Source: Hyphomonadaceae bacterium ML37 (GTDB lineage Bacteria; Pseudomonadota; Alphaproteobacteria; Caulobacterales; Maricaulaceae). From it: DNA of 64,000 nucleotides. The stretch is from contig CP091241.1 in the NCBI GenBank assembly GCA_027627685.1, positions 2,480,396-2,544,395 on the forward strand, written 5' to 3'. Under the pieces are notes generated by a model. That model searched no databases, was not told the DNA's origin, and was given only the letters and a program-made list of their open reading frames with translations. Shown here piece after piece: positions 1 through 8,468 of the stretch; position 1 is the first letter of the stretch, and each line of letters starts with the position of its first letter. Position numbers and translations under genes: made by a program.

Positions 1-20
1 ACGCCGCGTCCGCCCCCCTC

Positions 21-56
21 GGCCCTTCGGGCCACTCCCCCCGCAAGCGGGGGGAG
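21..56. repeat. two small intergenic hairpins
   Basis: Two perfect inverted repeats lie before the first gene: GGCCC-TTC-GGGCC at 21-33, and one with 10-bp arms at 35-56 around an AA loop. They could be an mRNA structure or the terminator of a gene lying outside the window. No T-run follows, so a simple terminator is not certain. Confidence 0.4.
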
Positions 57-82
57 ATGACAGCGCCAGGAGCCCCCACACC

Positions 83-2047
83 ATGACCCCCCGCCTTATC
101 CGCTCTGTGCTGGTGGCCAATCGCGGCGAGATCGCGGTGCGCGTGCTGCGCCACGCCAGAGCCAATCAGATGCGCACCATCGCGGTCTATTCCGACGCTG
201 ACGCCGGCGCGATGCATGTGCGCGAGGCCGATATCGCCGTGCGCATCGGTCCGGCTCCGCCGGCGCAGAGCTATCTTGATATCGAGGCGATCATCTCGGC
301 AGCCAAGGCCACCGGCGCCGACGCCATCCATCCCGGCTATGGGTTTCTGTCAGAGAACGCCGCGTTTGCCCGCGCCTGCGAGGCGGCGGGGATCATCTTC
401 ATCGGCCCGCCGGCCGGCGCCATCGAGGCCATGGGCGACAAGGCCCGCGCCAAGGCGCTGCTGGCCCAGTCCGGTATTCCCATGGCGCCCGGCTGGCAGG
501 GCGAGGACCAGTCTGACGCCAATCTGGCCAAACAAGCTGACGCCATCGGCTATCCCCTGCTGATCAAGGCGGTGGCGGGCGGCGGCGGGCGCGGCATGCG
601 CGCCGTGCATGGCGCCGGTGAGTTCGCCGAGGCGCTGGCTTCGGCCCGGCGCGAGGCGAAATCAGCCTTTGGCGATGACGCCGTGCTGCTGGAGAAGCTC
701 ATCGAGCGGGGCCGGCATGTAGAGGTGCAGGTCTTCGCCGACACCCATGGCAATGTGCTGCACATCGGCGAGCGTGACTGCTCGGCCCAGCGCCGCCGCC
801 AGAAAGTGGTGGAGGAAGCCCCCTCGCCCGCCGTGAGCCCCACGCTGCGCCACGCAATGGGTCAGGAAGCCGTCCGGGTGGCGCAGGCGGTGGGCTATGT
901 CGGGGCCGGCACCGTCGAGTTCCTGCTGGACGCAGACGGCGCCTTCTATTTCCTGGAAATGAATACCCGCCTGCAGGTGGAGCATCCCGTGACCGAAGAG
1001 GTCTACGGAATGGATCTGGTGGGCTGGCAATTCCTCGTGGCGACCGGCGGCGCGCTGCCCGCCACCCAGGACCAGATGGAGCCTTACGGCCATTCCATCG
1101 AGGTGCGCCTCTACGCCGAAGACCCGCTCAACGGCTTCACGCCGCAAGCCGGCGACATCGCCTGGTTCGAAACCAAAGACGCCGAGCGCGAGGTGCGCAT
1201 CGATACCGGTTTCGAAACCGGGGATGTGATCTCCACCGCCTATGACGCCATGGTCGCCAAAGTCATCGCCTTCTCGATGAACCGCGACGAAGCGATCGAC
1301 CGGCTGCTCCTGGGGCTCGCCAAGGCGCCGCTTCTGGGGGTGAAGACCAATCGCGACTTCCTGATGCGCCTGATCGACAGCGCGGCCTTTCGCGCCGGCG
1401 CCATCACCATTTCCGACCTCGACGAGTGGGCGGGCGCAGGCGCGGGACCCTTTGCGCCCGCTGATGTCTCCACAGAGGCCGTTCTTGTCACCGCTCTGCT
1501 CCTGGCGCGACACGACGAAGGGGTGATCCGGTCCGGTTCGGTGACACGTTTCGCCCTGCCGCTTGACGCGGATGGAACACGCGTTGAGCCCATGGTGGAG
1601 CAGGCCGGACCCGGCGCGCTGACCGTCACGATGGGGGATAGCCGCCACGATATCCTTCTTCTGGAGCGTGACGGCCCGCGCCTGCGCTACCGCCTTGATG
1701 GCGTGGACCGGCGCTGCCTGGCGCTGCAGGACGTCGACGGCGCGGTGCATGTGGCGCTGAACAACCGCATCGCCGTGGTGCGTGAGCCAGCCTTGCTGGC
1801 CGGCGCGGGCGCGGCCGATCCCTCGCGCGTGACGGCGCCCGTGAGCGGCGCGGTGGTGGCAGTCAACGTGAAACCCGGCGACAGCGTGAAGGCGGGCGAT
1901 GTGCTGGCGGTGATCGAAGCCATGAAGATGGAAATGCGCCTGACCGCCGCCGCCGATGGCGTGGTGGCCGCCGTGCACACCGCGCCGGGCCAGCAGGCGA
2001 ATGGCGGCGCGCTGCTGATCGAACTCAAGCTTGAGGTAAAGCCATGA
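83..2047 (+). CDS. acyl-CoA carboxylase alpha subunit (biotin carboxylase + biotin carrier)
   Basis: 654 residues, the usual size of methylcrotonyl-, propionyl- or acetyl-CoA carboxylase alpha chains. The N-terminal biotin carboxylase part (about 5-450) carries the ATP-grasp glycine loop GGGGRGMR near residue 170 and the ExEMNTRLQVEHPVTE signature near 290-305. The C-terminal biotinyl domain ends with EAMKMEM, the lysine near residue 614 being the biotin site. It makes carboxybiotin from ATP and bicarbonate and passes it to a beta carboxyltransferase, which is not in the window and may lie upstream. The start has an AGGAGC ribosome site. The stop overlaps the next gene by 4 bp (ATGA), so they are co-translated. 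The substrate cannot be fixed from the alpha chain; the methylcrotonyl-CoA type fits length and neighbours best. Confidence 0.9.
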   Translation: MTPRLIRSVLVANRGEIAVRVLRHARANQMRTIAVYSDADAGAMHVREADIAVRIGPAPPAQSYLDIEAIISAAKATGADAIHPGYGFLSENAAFARACEAAGIIFIGPPAGAIEAMGDKARAKALLAQSGIPMAPGWQGEDQSDANLAKQADAIGYPLLIKAVAGGGGRGMRAVHGAGEFAEALASARREAKSAFGDDAVLLEKLIERGRHVEVQVFADTHGNVLHIGERDCSAQRRRQKVVEEAPSPAVSPTLRHAMGQEAVRVAQAVGYVGAGTVEFLLDADGAFYFLEMNTRLQVEHPVTEEVYGMDLVGWQFLVATGGALPATQDQMEPYGHSIEVRLYAEDPLNGFTPQAGDIAWFETKDAEREVRIDTGFETGDVISTAYDAMVAKVIAFSMNRDEAIDRLLLGLAKAPLLGVKTNRDFLMRLIDSAAFRAGAITISDLDEWAGAGAGPFAPADVSTEAVLVTALLLARHDEGVIRSGSVTRFALPLDADGTRVEPMVEQAGPGALTVTMGDSRHDILLLERDGPRLRYRLDGVDRRCLALQDVDGAVHVALNNRIAVVREPALLAGAGAADPSRVTAPVSGAVVAVNVKPGDSVKAGDVLAVIEAMKMEMRLTAAADGVVAAVHTAPGQQANGGALLIELKLEVKP

Positions 2048-2907
2048 CTGACAAAGCGGTTTTGACCTGCGCGCTCAATGGCGTGCTGACCAATCCCAAG
2101 ACCCATCCTGTGCCGGTGACCCCGGAGCAGATGGCCGCCAGCGCGCGCGAGGCCTATGACGCGGGCGCCAGCGTCATGCATGTCCATTTCCGCATGCAGG
2201 AAGACGGCGTCGGCCATTTCCCCAGCTGGGACCCGGATGTGGCCGCGGCCATCATCGACGCCATCCGCAGCGCCTGCCCGGACGTGATCATCAACCAGAC
2301 CACCGGCATTGTCGGCCCGGACGTGTCGGGCCCCGTCGCGTGCATAAAGCGAGTCAGACCGGAGATCGCCGCCTGCAATGCCGGCTCGCTCAACTATCTC
2401 AAACTGCGCAGCGACGGCAGCTGGGCCTGGCCGCCCATGGTGTTCGACAATCCGGTGGACAAGATTCAGACCATGCTCGACGCCATGGCGGAAGTCGGCG
2501 CCCACCCCGAGTTTGAGTGCTTCGATGTCGGCATCGTGCGCAGCGTGGGCATGTTCATCGAGAACGGCATGGCCCCGGCGGCGCACTACAACTTCGTCAT
2601 GGGCGTCGCCTCGGGCATGCCGTGCGACCCTGACCTCTTGAAATTGCTCATCAAATACAAGCGCGCGGGCGATCCCTGGCAGGCGACCCTGATCGGGCGC
2701 GCGGAGATCTGGCCGGTTCACCAGCGCGTGGCGGAGCTGGGCGGGATGCTGCGCACCGGGCTGGAAGACACATTCTACCTGCCCGATGGCGAGCGCGCGC
2801 CCGGCAATGGCGCCCTCATCGAGGCGCTGGCGCAATGCGCGAAAAACGCCGGACGCGAGGTGGCGTCGCCGCAGGAAGCCCGTAAGATCATGGGACTGAC
2901 GCACTAG
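2044..2907 (+). CDS. beta-keto acid cleavage enzyme (BKACE, DUF849 family)
   Basis: 287 residues, typical of the family first known as 3-keto-5-aminohexanoate cleavage enzyme. The N-terminus has the TCALNGVLTNP family start, then GASVMHVHFR, where the histidines bind the catalytic divalent metal, and MGVASGMP near residue 185. These enzymes condense a beta-keto acid with acetyl-CoA and split it to acetoacetate and a new acyl-CoA. Members differ widely in substrate, which the sequence alone does not reveal. It is translationally coupled (4-bp overlap) to the carboxylase alpha chain. That is the place where a leucine-degradation operon would often hold HMG-CoA lyase. An imperfect hairpin at 2909-2931 separates it from the next gene. 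Confidence 0.85.
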   Translation: MTDKAVLTCALNGVLTNPKTHPVPVTPEQMAASAREAYDAGASVMHVHFRMQEDGVGHFPSWDPDVAAAIIDAIRSACPDVIINQTTGIVGPDVSGPVACIKRVRPEIAACNAGSLNYLKLRSDGSWAWPPMVFDNPVDKIQTMLDAMAEVGAHPEFECFDVGIVRSVGMFIENGMAPAAHYNFVMGVASGMPCDPDLLKLLIKYKRAGDPWQATLIGRAEIWPVHQRVAELGGMLRTGLEDTFYLPDGERAPGNGALIEALAQCAKNAGREVASPQEARKIMGLTH

Positions 2908-2949
2908 ACCCCGCCGTCATCGGACGGGGCGCGATAACGGGAGGTTGGC

Positions 2950-4788
2950 ATGCAGGCGACGGCGAAGGACTTGCCGCGAATTCTGGACGGGCTGTTTCCC
3001 TCCACGCCGGCGCGGATGCTCGATCAGGCGCAGCGGCGGGGGGACGCGCCGGCCTATACCGCCTATGACGGCGCGAACTGGGTCTCGACCAGCTGGCGCG
3101 ACTATGCCGATCAGACCCGGCAGGCGGCGCGCGCTCTGATCGCGCTGGGCTTCAAGGCCGATGATGCCTGCGCCATCCTCGGCTTCAACAGGCCTGAATG
3201 GACCATCGCCGCCATCGCCGCCATGATGGCGGGCGGGCGCCCGGCGGGCGTCTACTGGACCAGCTCTGAACCGGAGATCGCCTATATCCTCCAGCATTCG
3301 GAAAGCCCGGTCTATCTGGTGGAAACCGCCGAACAGGCGCGCAACGCCTTGGCGCTCAAGGCCGAATGCCCGAGCCTCACCCACATCATCATGATGCAGG
3401 GGCCAGAGCCCGCGCCCGATGGCGTGCTGAGCTGGGAGGCCTTCATGGCCAGGGGCGAGGCGCAATATGACGACGAAGTCAGCGCCCGGCTCAAGGCGAT
3501 CAATGAAGCGACCATCGGCGCACTGATCTACACCTCGGGCACCACCGGTCCGCCCAAGGCGGTGATGCTCAGCCACGGCAATATCTCGTGGAGCGCGGGC
3601 ATGCTGTCGGAGATGTTCAAGCACCGCGAGGGCGATACCGGCCTGTCCTACCTGCCCATCGCCCATATCGCCGAGCAGCAGGCGAGCGTCCACAATCACG
3701 TGGCGTCCGGCTCCAATCTCTATTTCGCCCGCTCCATGGAGACACTGGCTGAAGACCTCAAGGCCGCCCGGCCGACCGTGTTCTTTGGCGTGCCGCGGGT
3801 GTGGGAGAAATTCCAAGAGGCCCTGCGCGGGCGCCTCGCCGAAGCGACGGGCGCCAAGGCCAAAATTGCCGCCTGGGCCATGGGCGTGGCCAAACGCTAT
3901 CACGAGGCGGACATCAATGGCGGCAATCCAGGCCCCCTCCTCAGCTTGCAGATGGGTCTGGCGCGCAAGCTGGTGCTGGGCAAGATCAAGGCGGCGCTGG
4001 GGCTCGACCGGGCGCGCATGCTGATCTCCGGCGCGGCGCCGATTTCCAAGGAGGTGCTGGTCTTCTTCACCAGCCTGGATCTCGTCATCTACGAAGGCTA
4101 CGGCCAGTCGGAAACCAGCGCGCCCACCGCCTTCAACCAGCCCGGCGCGGTGCGTCTGGGGTCGGTGGGGCGCATGATCGACCATATGGAGGCGCGCATC
4201 TCCGAAGAGGGCGAGCTGCAGGTCAGGGGCCCCAATGTCTTCGCCGGATACATGAAGAATAACGAAGCCACCGAGAACAGCTTCACCCGGGATGGCTGGA
4301 TGCGCACCGGCGACGTGGTGCGCATGGACGAGGACGGCTTCGTCTTCATCACCGGCCGGATCAAGGACATCATCATCACGTCGGGCGGCAAGAACATCAC
4401 GCCGGCCAATATCGAGACCGATCTGATGAATGACCCGCTGATCGAGCATGCGGTGGTGGTGGGTGACGCCAAGCCCTACCTCACCGCGCTGGTGACGCTG
4501 AGCGAGGACGGGCTGGCCAAATTCGCCAAGGCCAAGGGGATGGATGCGGGCGCGGCGCGCGTCAGCGACGCCCTCACCGCCGCGCTGCAGACGGCGGTGG
4601 ATGGCGTCAACAAGCGCTACGCCCGGGTGGAGAATGTGCGCAAATTCCGGGTCCTGCCCGCCGCCCTGACCGTGGAAACCGGAGAGCTGACCCCCACCAT
4701 GAAGGTGCGGCGCAATGTGGTGACGGCGCGCAACAGCGCGCTGATCGAGGCGATGTACGCTGAAGGCCATGCCGGCGCCGATATCTGA
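2950..4788 (+). CDS. long-chain fatty acyl-CoA synthetase (AMP-forming)
   Basis: 612 residues, ANL superfamily. The P-loop IYTSGTTGPPKAVMLSHGN lies near residue 195, the adenine motif YEGYGQSE near 383, and the hinge motif TGDVVRMDEDGFVFITGR near 450 is followed by the lysine-rich KDIIITSGGKNI. This matches FadD15-type long-chain ligases, which activate fatty acids to acyl-AMP and then acyl-CoA. A GGGAGG site precedes the ATG. Its 3' end overlaps the start of the monooxygenase gene by 20 bp. With the carboxylase and cleavage enzyme it suggests a lipid or ketone degradation unit. The exact chain length is not readable. Confidence 0.88.
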   Translation: MQATAKDLPRILDGLFPSTPARMLDQAQRRGDAPAYTAYDGANWVSTSWRDYADQTRQAARALIALGFKADDACAILGFNRPEWTIAAIAAMMAGGRPAGVYWTSSEPEIAYILQHSESPVYLVETAEQARNALALKAECPSLTHIIMMQGPEPAPDGVLSWEAFMARGEAQYDDEVSARLKAINEATIGALIYTSGTTGPPKAVMLSHGNISWSAGMLSEMFKHREGDTGLSYLPIAHIAEQQASVHNHVASGSNLYFARSMETLAEDLKAARPTVFFGVPRVWEKFQEALRGRLAEATGAKAKIAAWAMGVAKRYHEADINGGNPGPLLSLQMGLARKLVLGKIKAALGLDRARMLISGAAPISKEVLVFFTSLDLVIYEGYGQSETSAPTAFNQPGAVRLGSVGRMIDHMEARISEEGELQVRGPNVFAGYMKNNEATENSFTRDGWMRTGDVVRMDEDGFVFITGRIKDIIITSGGKNITPANIETDLMNDPLIEHAVVVGDAKPYLTALVTLSEDGLAKFAKAKGMDAGAARVSDALTAALQTAVDGVNKRYARVENVRKFRVLPAALTVETGELTPTMKVRRNVVTARNSALIEAMYAEGHAGADI

Positions 4789-6253
4789 CGCCCCGCTGCC
4801 TGACCGCTGCGACGCCGTCATCATTGGCGCCGGTTTCGCCGGCATCGCCATGGGCCGCCAGCTGGATCGTGCGGGGGTGAGTGATTTCGTGATTCTCGAA
4901 CGTGCTGACGGCGCCGGCGGCGTCTGGCGCGCCAACCGCTATCCCGGCGCGGCGTGCGACGTGCCGAGCCATCTGTATTCCTTCAGCTTCTTTCCCAACC
5001 CGGACTGGAGCCGGAAATTCTCGCCCCAGGCCGAAATCCTCGCCTATCTGGACCGCGCCGCCGACGCCTTCGATCTGCGCCGCCGCATGCGGTTCGGGTG
5101 CGCGGTCACCAGCCTCGCCTTTGATCAGGACGAAGGCCGCTGGCGCGTCACGCTGTCCGACGGACGCACGCTCTCCACCCGAACCGTGATCAGCGCCGTG
5201 GGCCAGCTGTCCGAGCCGGTGATCCCGGCCATTCCCGGCCTCGAGACGTTCGAAGGTCAAGTCGTGCACTCGGCTGAGTGGCCCGAGGACCTCGACGTGA
5301 CCGGGCAGAACGTCGCCGTCATCGGCGCCGCGGCAAGCGCCGTGCAGCTCCTGCCCGAGATGGCGGAGCGTGCGGCGCACCTGACCGTGTTTCAGCGGAC
5401 GCCCAACTGGATCATCGACAAGCTTGATCGCCAGTTCACCGCGCTGGAGAAGGCCGCCTTCCGCCACGTGCCCGGCTGGCATTGGCTTTACCGCACCGCC
5501 AGCTTCCTGATCCACGAAACCCGCTTTGCCGCCTTTCTGTCGGGCACGCTGGCAAATGCGTTTACCCGCTGGCGCATGCTGGCGCGGCTGAAGCGCGAGG
5601 TCCGCGATCCGGCCTTACGCGCCAGGCTGACACCGGATTTTGCGCCGGGCTGCAAGCGCATCCTGCTGACCAGCGAGTTCTATCCCACCCTGCAGCAGCC
5701 CAATGTCACGCTGGACGATAGCGGTGTGGCGAGCATCGGCCCGCGCGAGATCATTAATGGCCGGGGCGACCACGTCGCCGCCGACACGCTGGTGTTCGCG
5801 ACGGGGTTCAAGGCGACGGAATTTCTGCCCACGATTTCAGTGACGGGCCGGGACGGGCGGGATCTGCGCGCCGTGTGGGGCGACAGCCCGCGCGCCTATC
5901 GCGGCGTGGCGGTTCACGGCTTTCCCAACTTGTTCATCCTCTACGGCCCGAACACCAATCTGGGCCACAACTCCATCATCTTCATGCTGGAGCGCCAAAG
6001 CGAATACGCCGCCCGGCAGGTGCGCCGCCTGATCGGCGAGGATTGGCGCACGCTGGAAGTCACCGCGCAGGCCGAGGCGCGCTTCAACTCGCGCATGCAG
6101 GCGCGCCTCGCCCGCACGGTCTGGGCGGAGGATTGCCCCAGCTGGTACAAGACGCGCGATGGGGTGATCACCAATAACTGGTCTGGCCTCGCCACCGGCT
6201 TTGCGCTGGCGCTGGCGGGCGGCGATGCTCAGGCCTGGTCGGCGGAGAGATGA
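4769..6253 (+). CDS. flavin-containing / Baeyer-Villiger-type monooxygenase
   Basis: 494 residues. An FAD-binding Rossmann motif GAGFAGIAMG lies near residue 20, and a second nucleotide site, VIGAAASAVQ, near 185 for NADPH. Between them FEGQVVHSAEWP matches the Baeyer-Villiger fingerprint FxGxxxHxxxWP. Such enzymes insert oxygen into ketones to give esters or lactones. The esterase encoded head-on just downstream would be a natural partner for hydrolysing the ester. The start overlaps the acyl-CoA synthetase by 20 bp; no later start keeps the Rossmann fold. The 3' end overlaps the convergent esterase by 25 bp. Confidence 0.85.
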   Translation: MPAPISDAPLPDRCDAVIIGAGFAGIAMGRQLDRAGVSDFVILERADGAGGVWRANRYPGAACDVPSHLYSFSFFPNPDWSRKFSPQAEILAYLDRAADAFDLRRRMRFGCAVTSLAFDQDEGRWRVTLSDGRTLSTRTVISAVGQLSEPVIPAIPGLETFEGQVVHSAEWPEDLDVTGQNVAVIGAAASAVQLLPEMAERAAHLTVFQRTPNWIIDKLDRQFTALEKAAFRHVPGWHWLYRTASFLIHETRFAAFLSGTLANAFTRWRMLARLKREVRDPALRARLTPDFAPGCKRILLTSEFYPTLQQPNVTLDDSGVASIGPREIINGRGDHVAADTLVFATGFKATEFLPTISVTGRDGRDLRAVWGDSPRAYRGVAVHGFPNLFILYGPNTNLGHNSIIFMLERQSEYAARQVRRLIGEDWRTLEVTAQAEARFNSRMQARLARTVWAEDCPSWYKTRDGVITNNWSGLATGFALALAGGDAQAWSAER

Positions 6254-7158
6254 GGCTTGAGCCAGTCTCTGGCGCGCTTGAGGGACGCATCGGCTTCGCT
6301 GATCAGCGGCGCAAACAGCTGGAAATCATGCCACATCCCGGCCCAGACCTCGCAATGCGCCTCCACGCCCGCAGCCTCCAGCGCCGCGTGCAGGCGCACC
6401 GAATCGTCGAGCAGGATCTCGTCCTCGCCCACCTGAATGAAGACCGGCGGCAGGTCTGTGAGGTCAGCATAGAGCGGCGAGGCGTCGGGATCGCGCGCGT
6501 CGAGGCGGCGCAGATACAGCTCCGCCCCGGCCTTGAGATTGCCCGGCGTCAGCATGGGATCGGCGCCGGCGCGGGTTTTCACGCTGTCGCCGGACAGGGA
6601 CAGATCGGTCCAGGGCGAGATGAGATACAGCGCGTCCGGCAAGCCCCCGCCCGCATCACGCTGACGGATGAGGCTGGCCAGCGCCAGTCCGCCGCCCGCG
6701 CTGTCCCCGGCCAGCAGAAGCGGGCCGTCTTCTTCAGTGCAGGCGAGCGCCAGAGCGGCCGCCCCATCTTCCACCGCCGCCGGGCAGGCATGCTCAGGCG
6801 CCATGCGGTAATCCACCGACACGGCGCGCACGTTGAACAGGGCCGACAGGCGGGCCACCAGCGGCTTGTGGCTCTGGGCCGAGCCGCGCGAATACCCGCC
6901 GCCATGAAAGAACAGGATCAATCCCGGCTCCGGCTGGCGCGGCGTGAAGGCCAGAGCGGACAATCCGGCATAGCTGATGCGCTCGATCGCAACCCCTTTG
7001 GCCGCGGGCAGCCGGTCGCCGGCATGATCCATGCGCGCGCGCTGCACTTCGACAGAGGAGTCGCGCGACAGCGAGCTGCGCCCTACCTTGCGCGCCATGC
7101 GCCGGCCGAAATAGCGGCGCAGTCCCAGCCCGCCCTGCTTGCCGATCCGTTCCAGCAT
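6229..7158 (-). CDS. alpha/beta hydrolase, hormone-sensitive-lipase family (family IV esterase)
   Basis: 309 residues. The oxyanion-hole motif HGGGY lies near residue 85 and the nucleophile elbow GDSAGG near 153. An aspartate in GEDEILLDD and the late histidine in GMWHDFQLF complete a Ser-Asp-His triad. Family members hydrolyse short and medium esters. An AGGAG site precedes the ATG. The gene converges on the monooxygenase with 25 bp of overlap and is divergent from the flavin oxidoreductase with only 14 bp between the start codons, so its promoter must lie inside that neighbour. Confidence 0.86.
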   Translation of the reverse strand: MLERIGKQGGLGLRRYFGRRMARKVGRSSLSRDSSVEVQRARMDHAGDRLPAAKGVAIERISYAGLSALAFTPRQPEPGLILFFHGGGYSRGSAQSHKPLVARLSALFNVRAVSVDYRMAPEHACPAAVEDGAAALALACTEEDGPLLLAGDSAGGGLALASLIRQRDAGGGLPDALYLISPWTDLSLSGDSVKTRAGADPMLTPGNLKAGAELYLRRLDARDPDASPLYADLTDLPPVFIQVGEDEILLDDSVRLHAALEAAGVEAHCEVWAGMWHDFQLFAPLISEADASLKRARDWLKPHLSADQA

Positions 7159-7172
7159 GAAAGTCTCCTGTC

Positions 7173-8450
7173 ATGACCCTGATGGCCACACCCTTCACCC
7201 TGCCATGCGGCGTGACAATCGAGAACCGGTTGGCAAAAGCGGCGATGACCGAGGGCCTGGCCGAGCCGGGGGGCCGGGCGGGAGTGCGCATCGCGCGCGC
7301 CTATCGCACCTGGGCCGCTGGCGGGGCCGGGCTGCAGATCACCGGCAATGTCATGATCGACCGGCGGTTTCGCGAGCGTCCAGCCAATATCGTGGTGCAG
7401 GGTGAACAAAGCGCTGAAGCGATGGCAGGCCTCACCGCCTTCGCCGACGCTGCCAAGTCAGGCGGCGGCGCAGCCATCGCGCAGATCTCCCATGCCGGGC
7501 GCCAGAGCCCGAAAATCATTGCGCCAGAGCCGGTGGGGCCGTCCGCCGTGGCGGTTAAGCTGCCCGGCGGCGTCTTCGCGGCGCCGCGCGGTCTGACCGA
7601 GGACGAGATCACCGACATCATCGCGCGCTTCGCCCACACGGCGCGCTGTCTGACCGATGCCGGGTTTGACGGTGTGCAGGTTCATGGCGCCCACGGCTAT
7701 CTGATCAGCGAGTTCCTCAATCCGCGCGTCAATCAGCGCGATGACCGCTGGGGCGGCGCGCTGGAGAACCGCGCCCGCCTGCTGATCGAGACCGTGCGCG
7801 CAGTGCGGCAGGCTGTCGGGCCATACAAAGTGGTGAGTGTGAAGCTGAATTCGTCCGACTTTCAGAAGGGCGGCTTCAGCTTTGAAGACTGTCTGGCCGT
7901 GGTGGCCTTGCTCGATGAGGAAGGCGTCGACCTGATCGAGATTTCCGGCGGCAATTACGAACAACCCAGCATGATGGGGCTGGAGGGTCTGGAGCCGGTG
8001 TTTGACCCCGGGGCGCGCGACAGCACACGGGCGCGCGAAGCCTATTTCATGACCTATGCCCGCGAGGTGATCGCGGCGGCCAGAACGCCGGTCATGGTCA
8101 CCGGCGGGTTCCGCACCGCCAAAGCGATGACCGAAGCGCTGGAGGATGGCGTGGCGGTGATCGGTTTGGGCCGGCCGCTCTGCGTCGATCCGGACGCGCC
8201 GGCCAAACTGCTGCGTGGAGTGTGGGACTGGCTGCCCGCCTGGGAGACGCAGCTGAAAGTCCATCCGGTCTTCACCGCCGCCTTTCCTGACGAGTTGCGC
8301 CGCGTGGTGGAGGGCCTGGCATTGATGGCGTTTTTCTACCGCAACATATTGCGGCTGGGGGACGGCAAGACGCCCAAGCGCTCCATGAGCCTGATGGCGG
8401 CGCTGCTGGCCCACCAGATCACCGAACGAGAAGACGCCAGGAAGATGTAG
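7173..8450 (+). CDS. NADH:flavin oxidoreductase, old yellow enzyme family
   Basis: 425 residues with a TIM-barrel OYE domain over about residues 5-365. FDGVQVHGAHGYLISEFLNP near 165-185 holds the active-site His/His-type pair and the conserved NPRVNQRDDRWGG follows. VMVTGGFR and VIGLGRPL near 310-335 bind the FMN phosphate. It likely reduces enone or enoyl substrates with FMN. The start could be 7173 or the in-frame ATG at 7182; neither has a strong ribosome site. Its place beside the monooxygenase and esterase suggests work on a shared ketone or lipid substrate, which is inference. Confidence 0.85.
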   Translation: MTLMATPFTLPCGVTIENRLAKAAMTEGLAEPGGRAGVRIARAYRTWAAGGAGLQITGNVMIDRRFRERPANIVVQGEQSAEAMAGLTAFADAAKSGGGAAIAQISHAGRQSPKIIAPEPVGPSAVAVKLPGGVFAAPRGLTEDEITDIIARFAHTARCLTDAGFDGVQVHGAHGYLISEFLNPRVNQRDDRWGGALENRARLLIETVRAVRQAVGPYKVVSVKLNSSDFQKGGFSFEDCLAVVALLDEEGVDLIEISGGNYEQPSMMGLEGLEPVFDPGARDSTRAREAYFMTYAREVIAAARTPVMVTGGFRTAKAMTEALEDGVAVIGLGRPLCVDPDAPAKLLRGVWDWLPAWETQLKVHPVFTAAFPDELRRVVEGLALMAFFYRNILRLGDGKTPKRSMSLMAALLAHQITEREDARKM

Positions 8451-8468
8451 CGTCCGCCAGCGTCGAAC

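Noticed and set aside
662-1978. A 438-codon minus-strand open frame opposite the carboxylase
   Set aside because: No recognisable protein; antisense shadow of the biotin carboxylase.
2909-2931. Terminator between BKACE and the acyl-CoA synthetase
   Set aside because: The hairpin is imperfect and has no T-run; it may be only a weak structure.
2917-4935. A 672-codon minus-strand open frame opposite the acyl-CoA synthetase
   Set aside because: Low-complexity His/Arg-rich product with no motif; the plus-strand enzyme is unmistakable.
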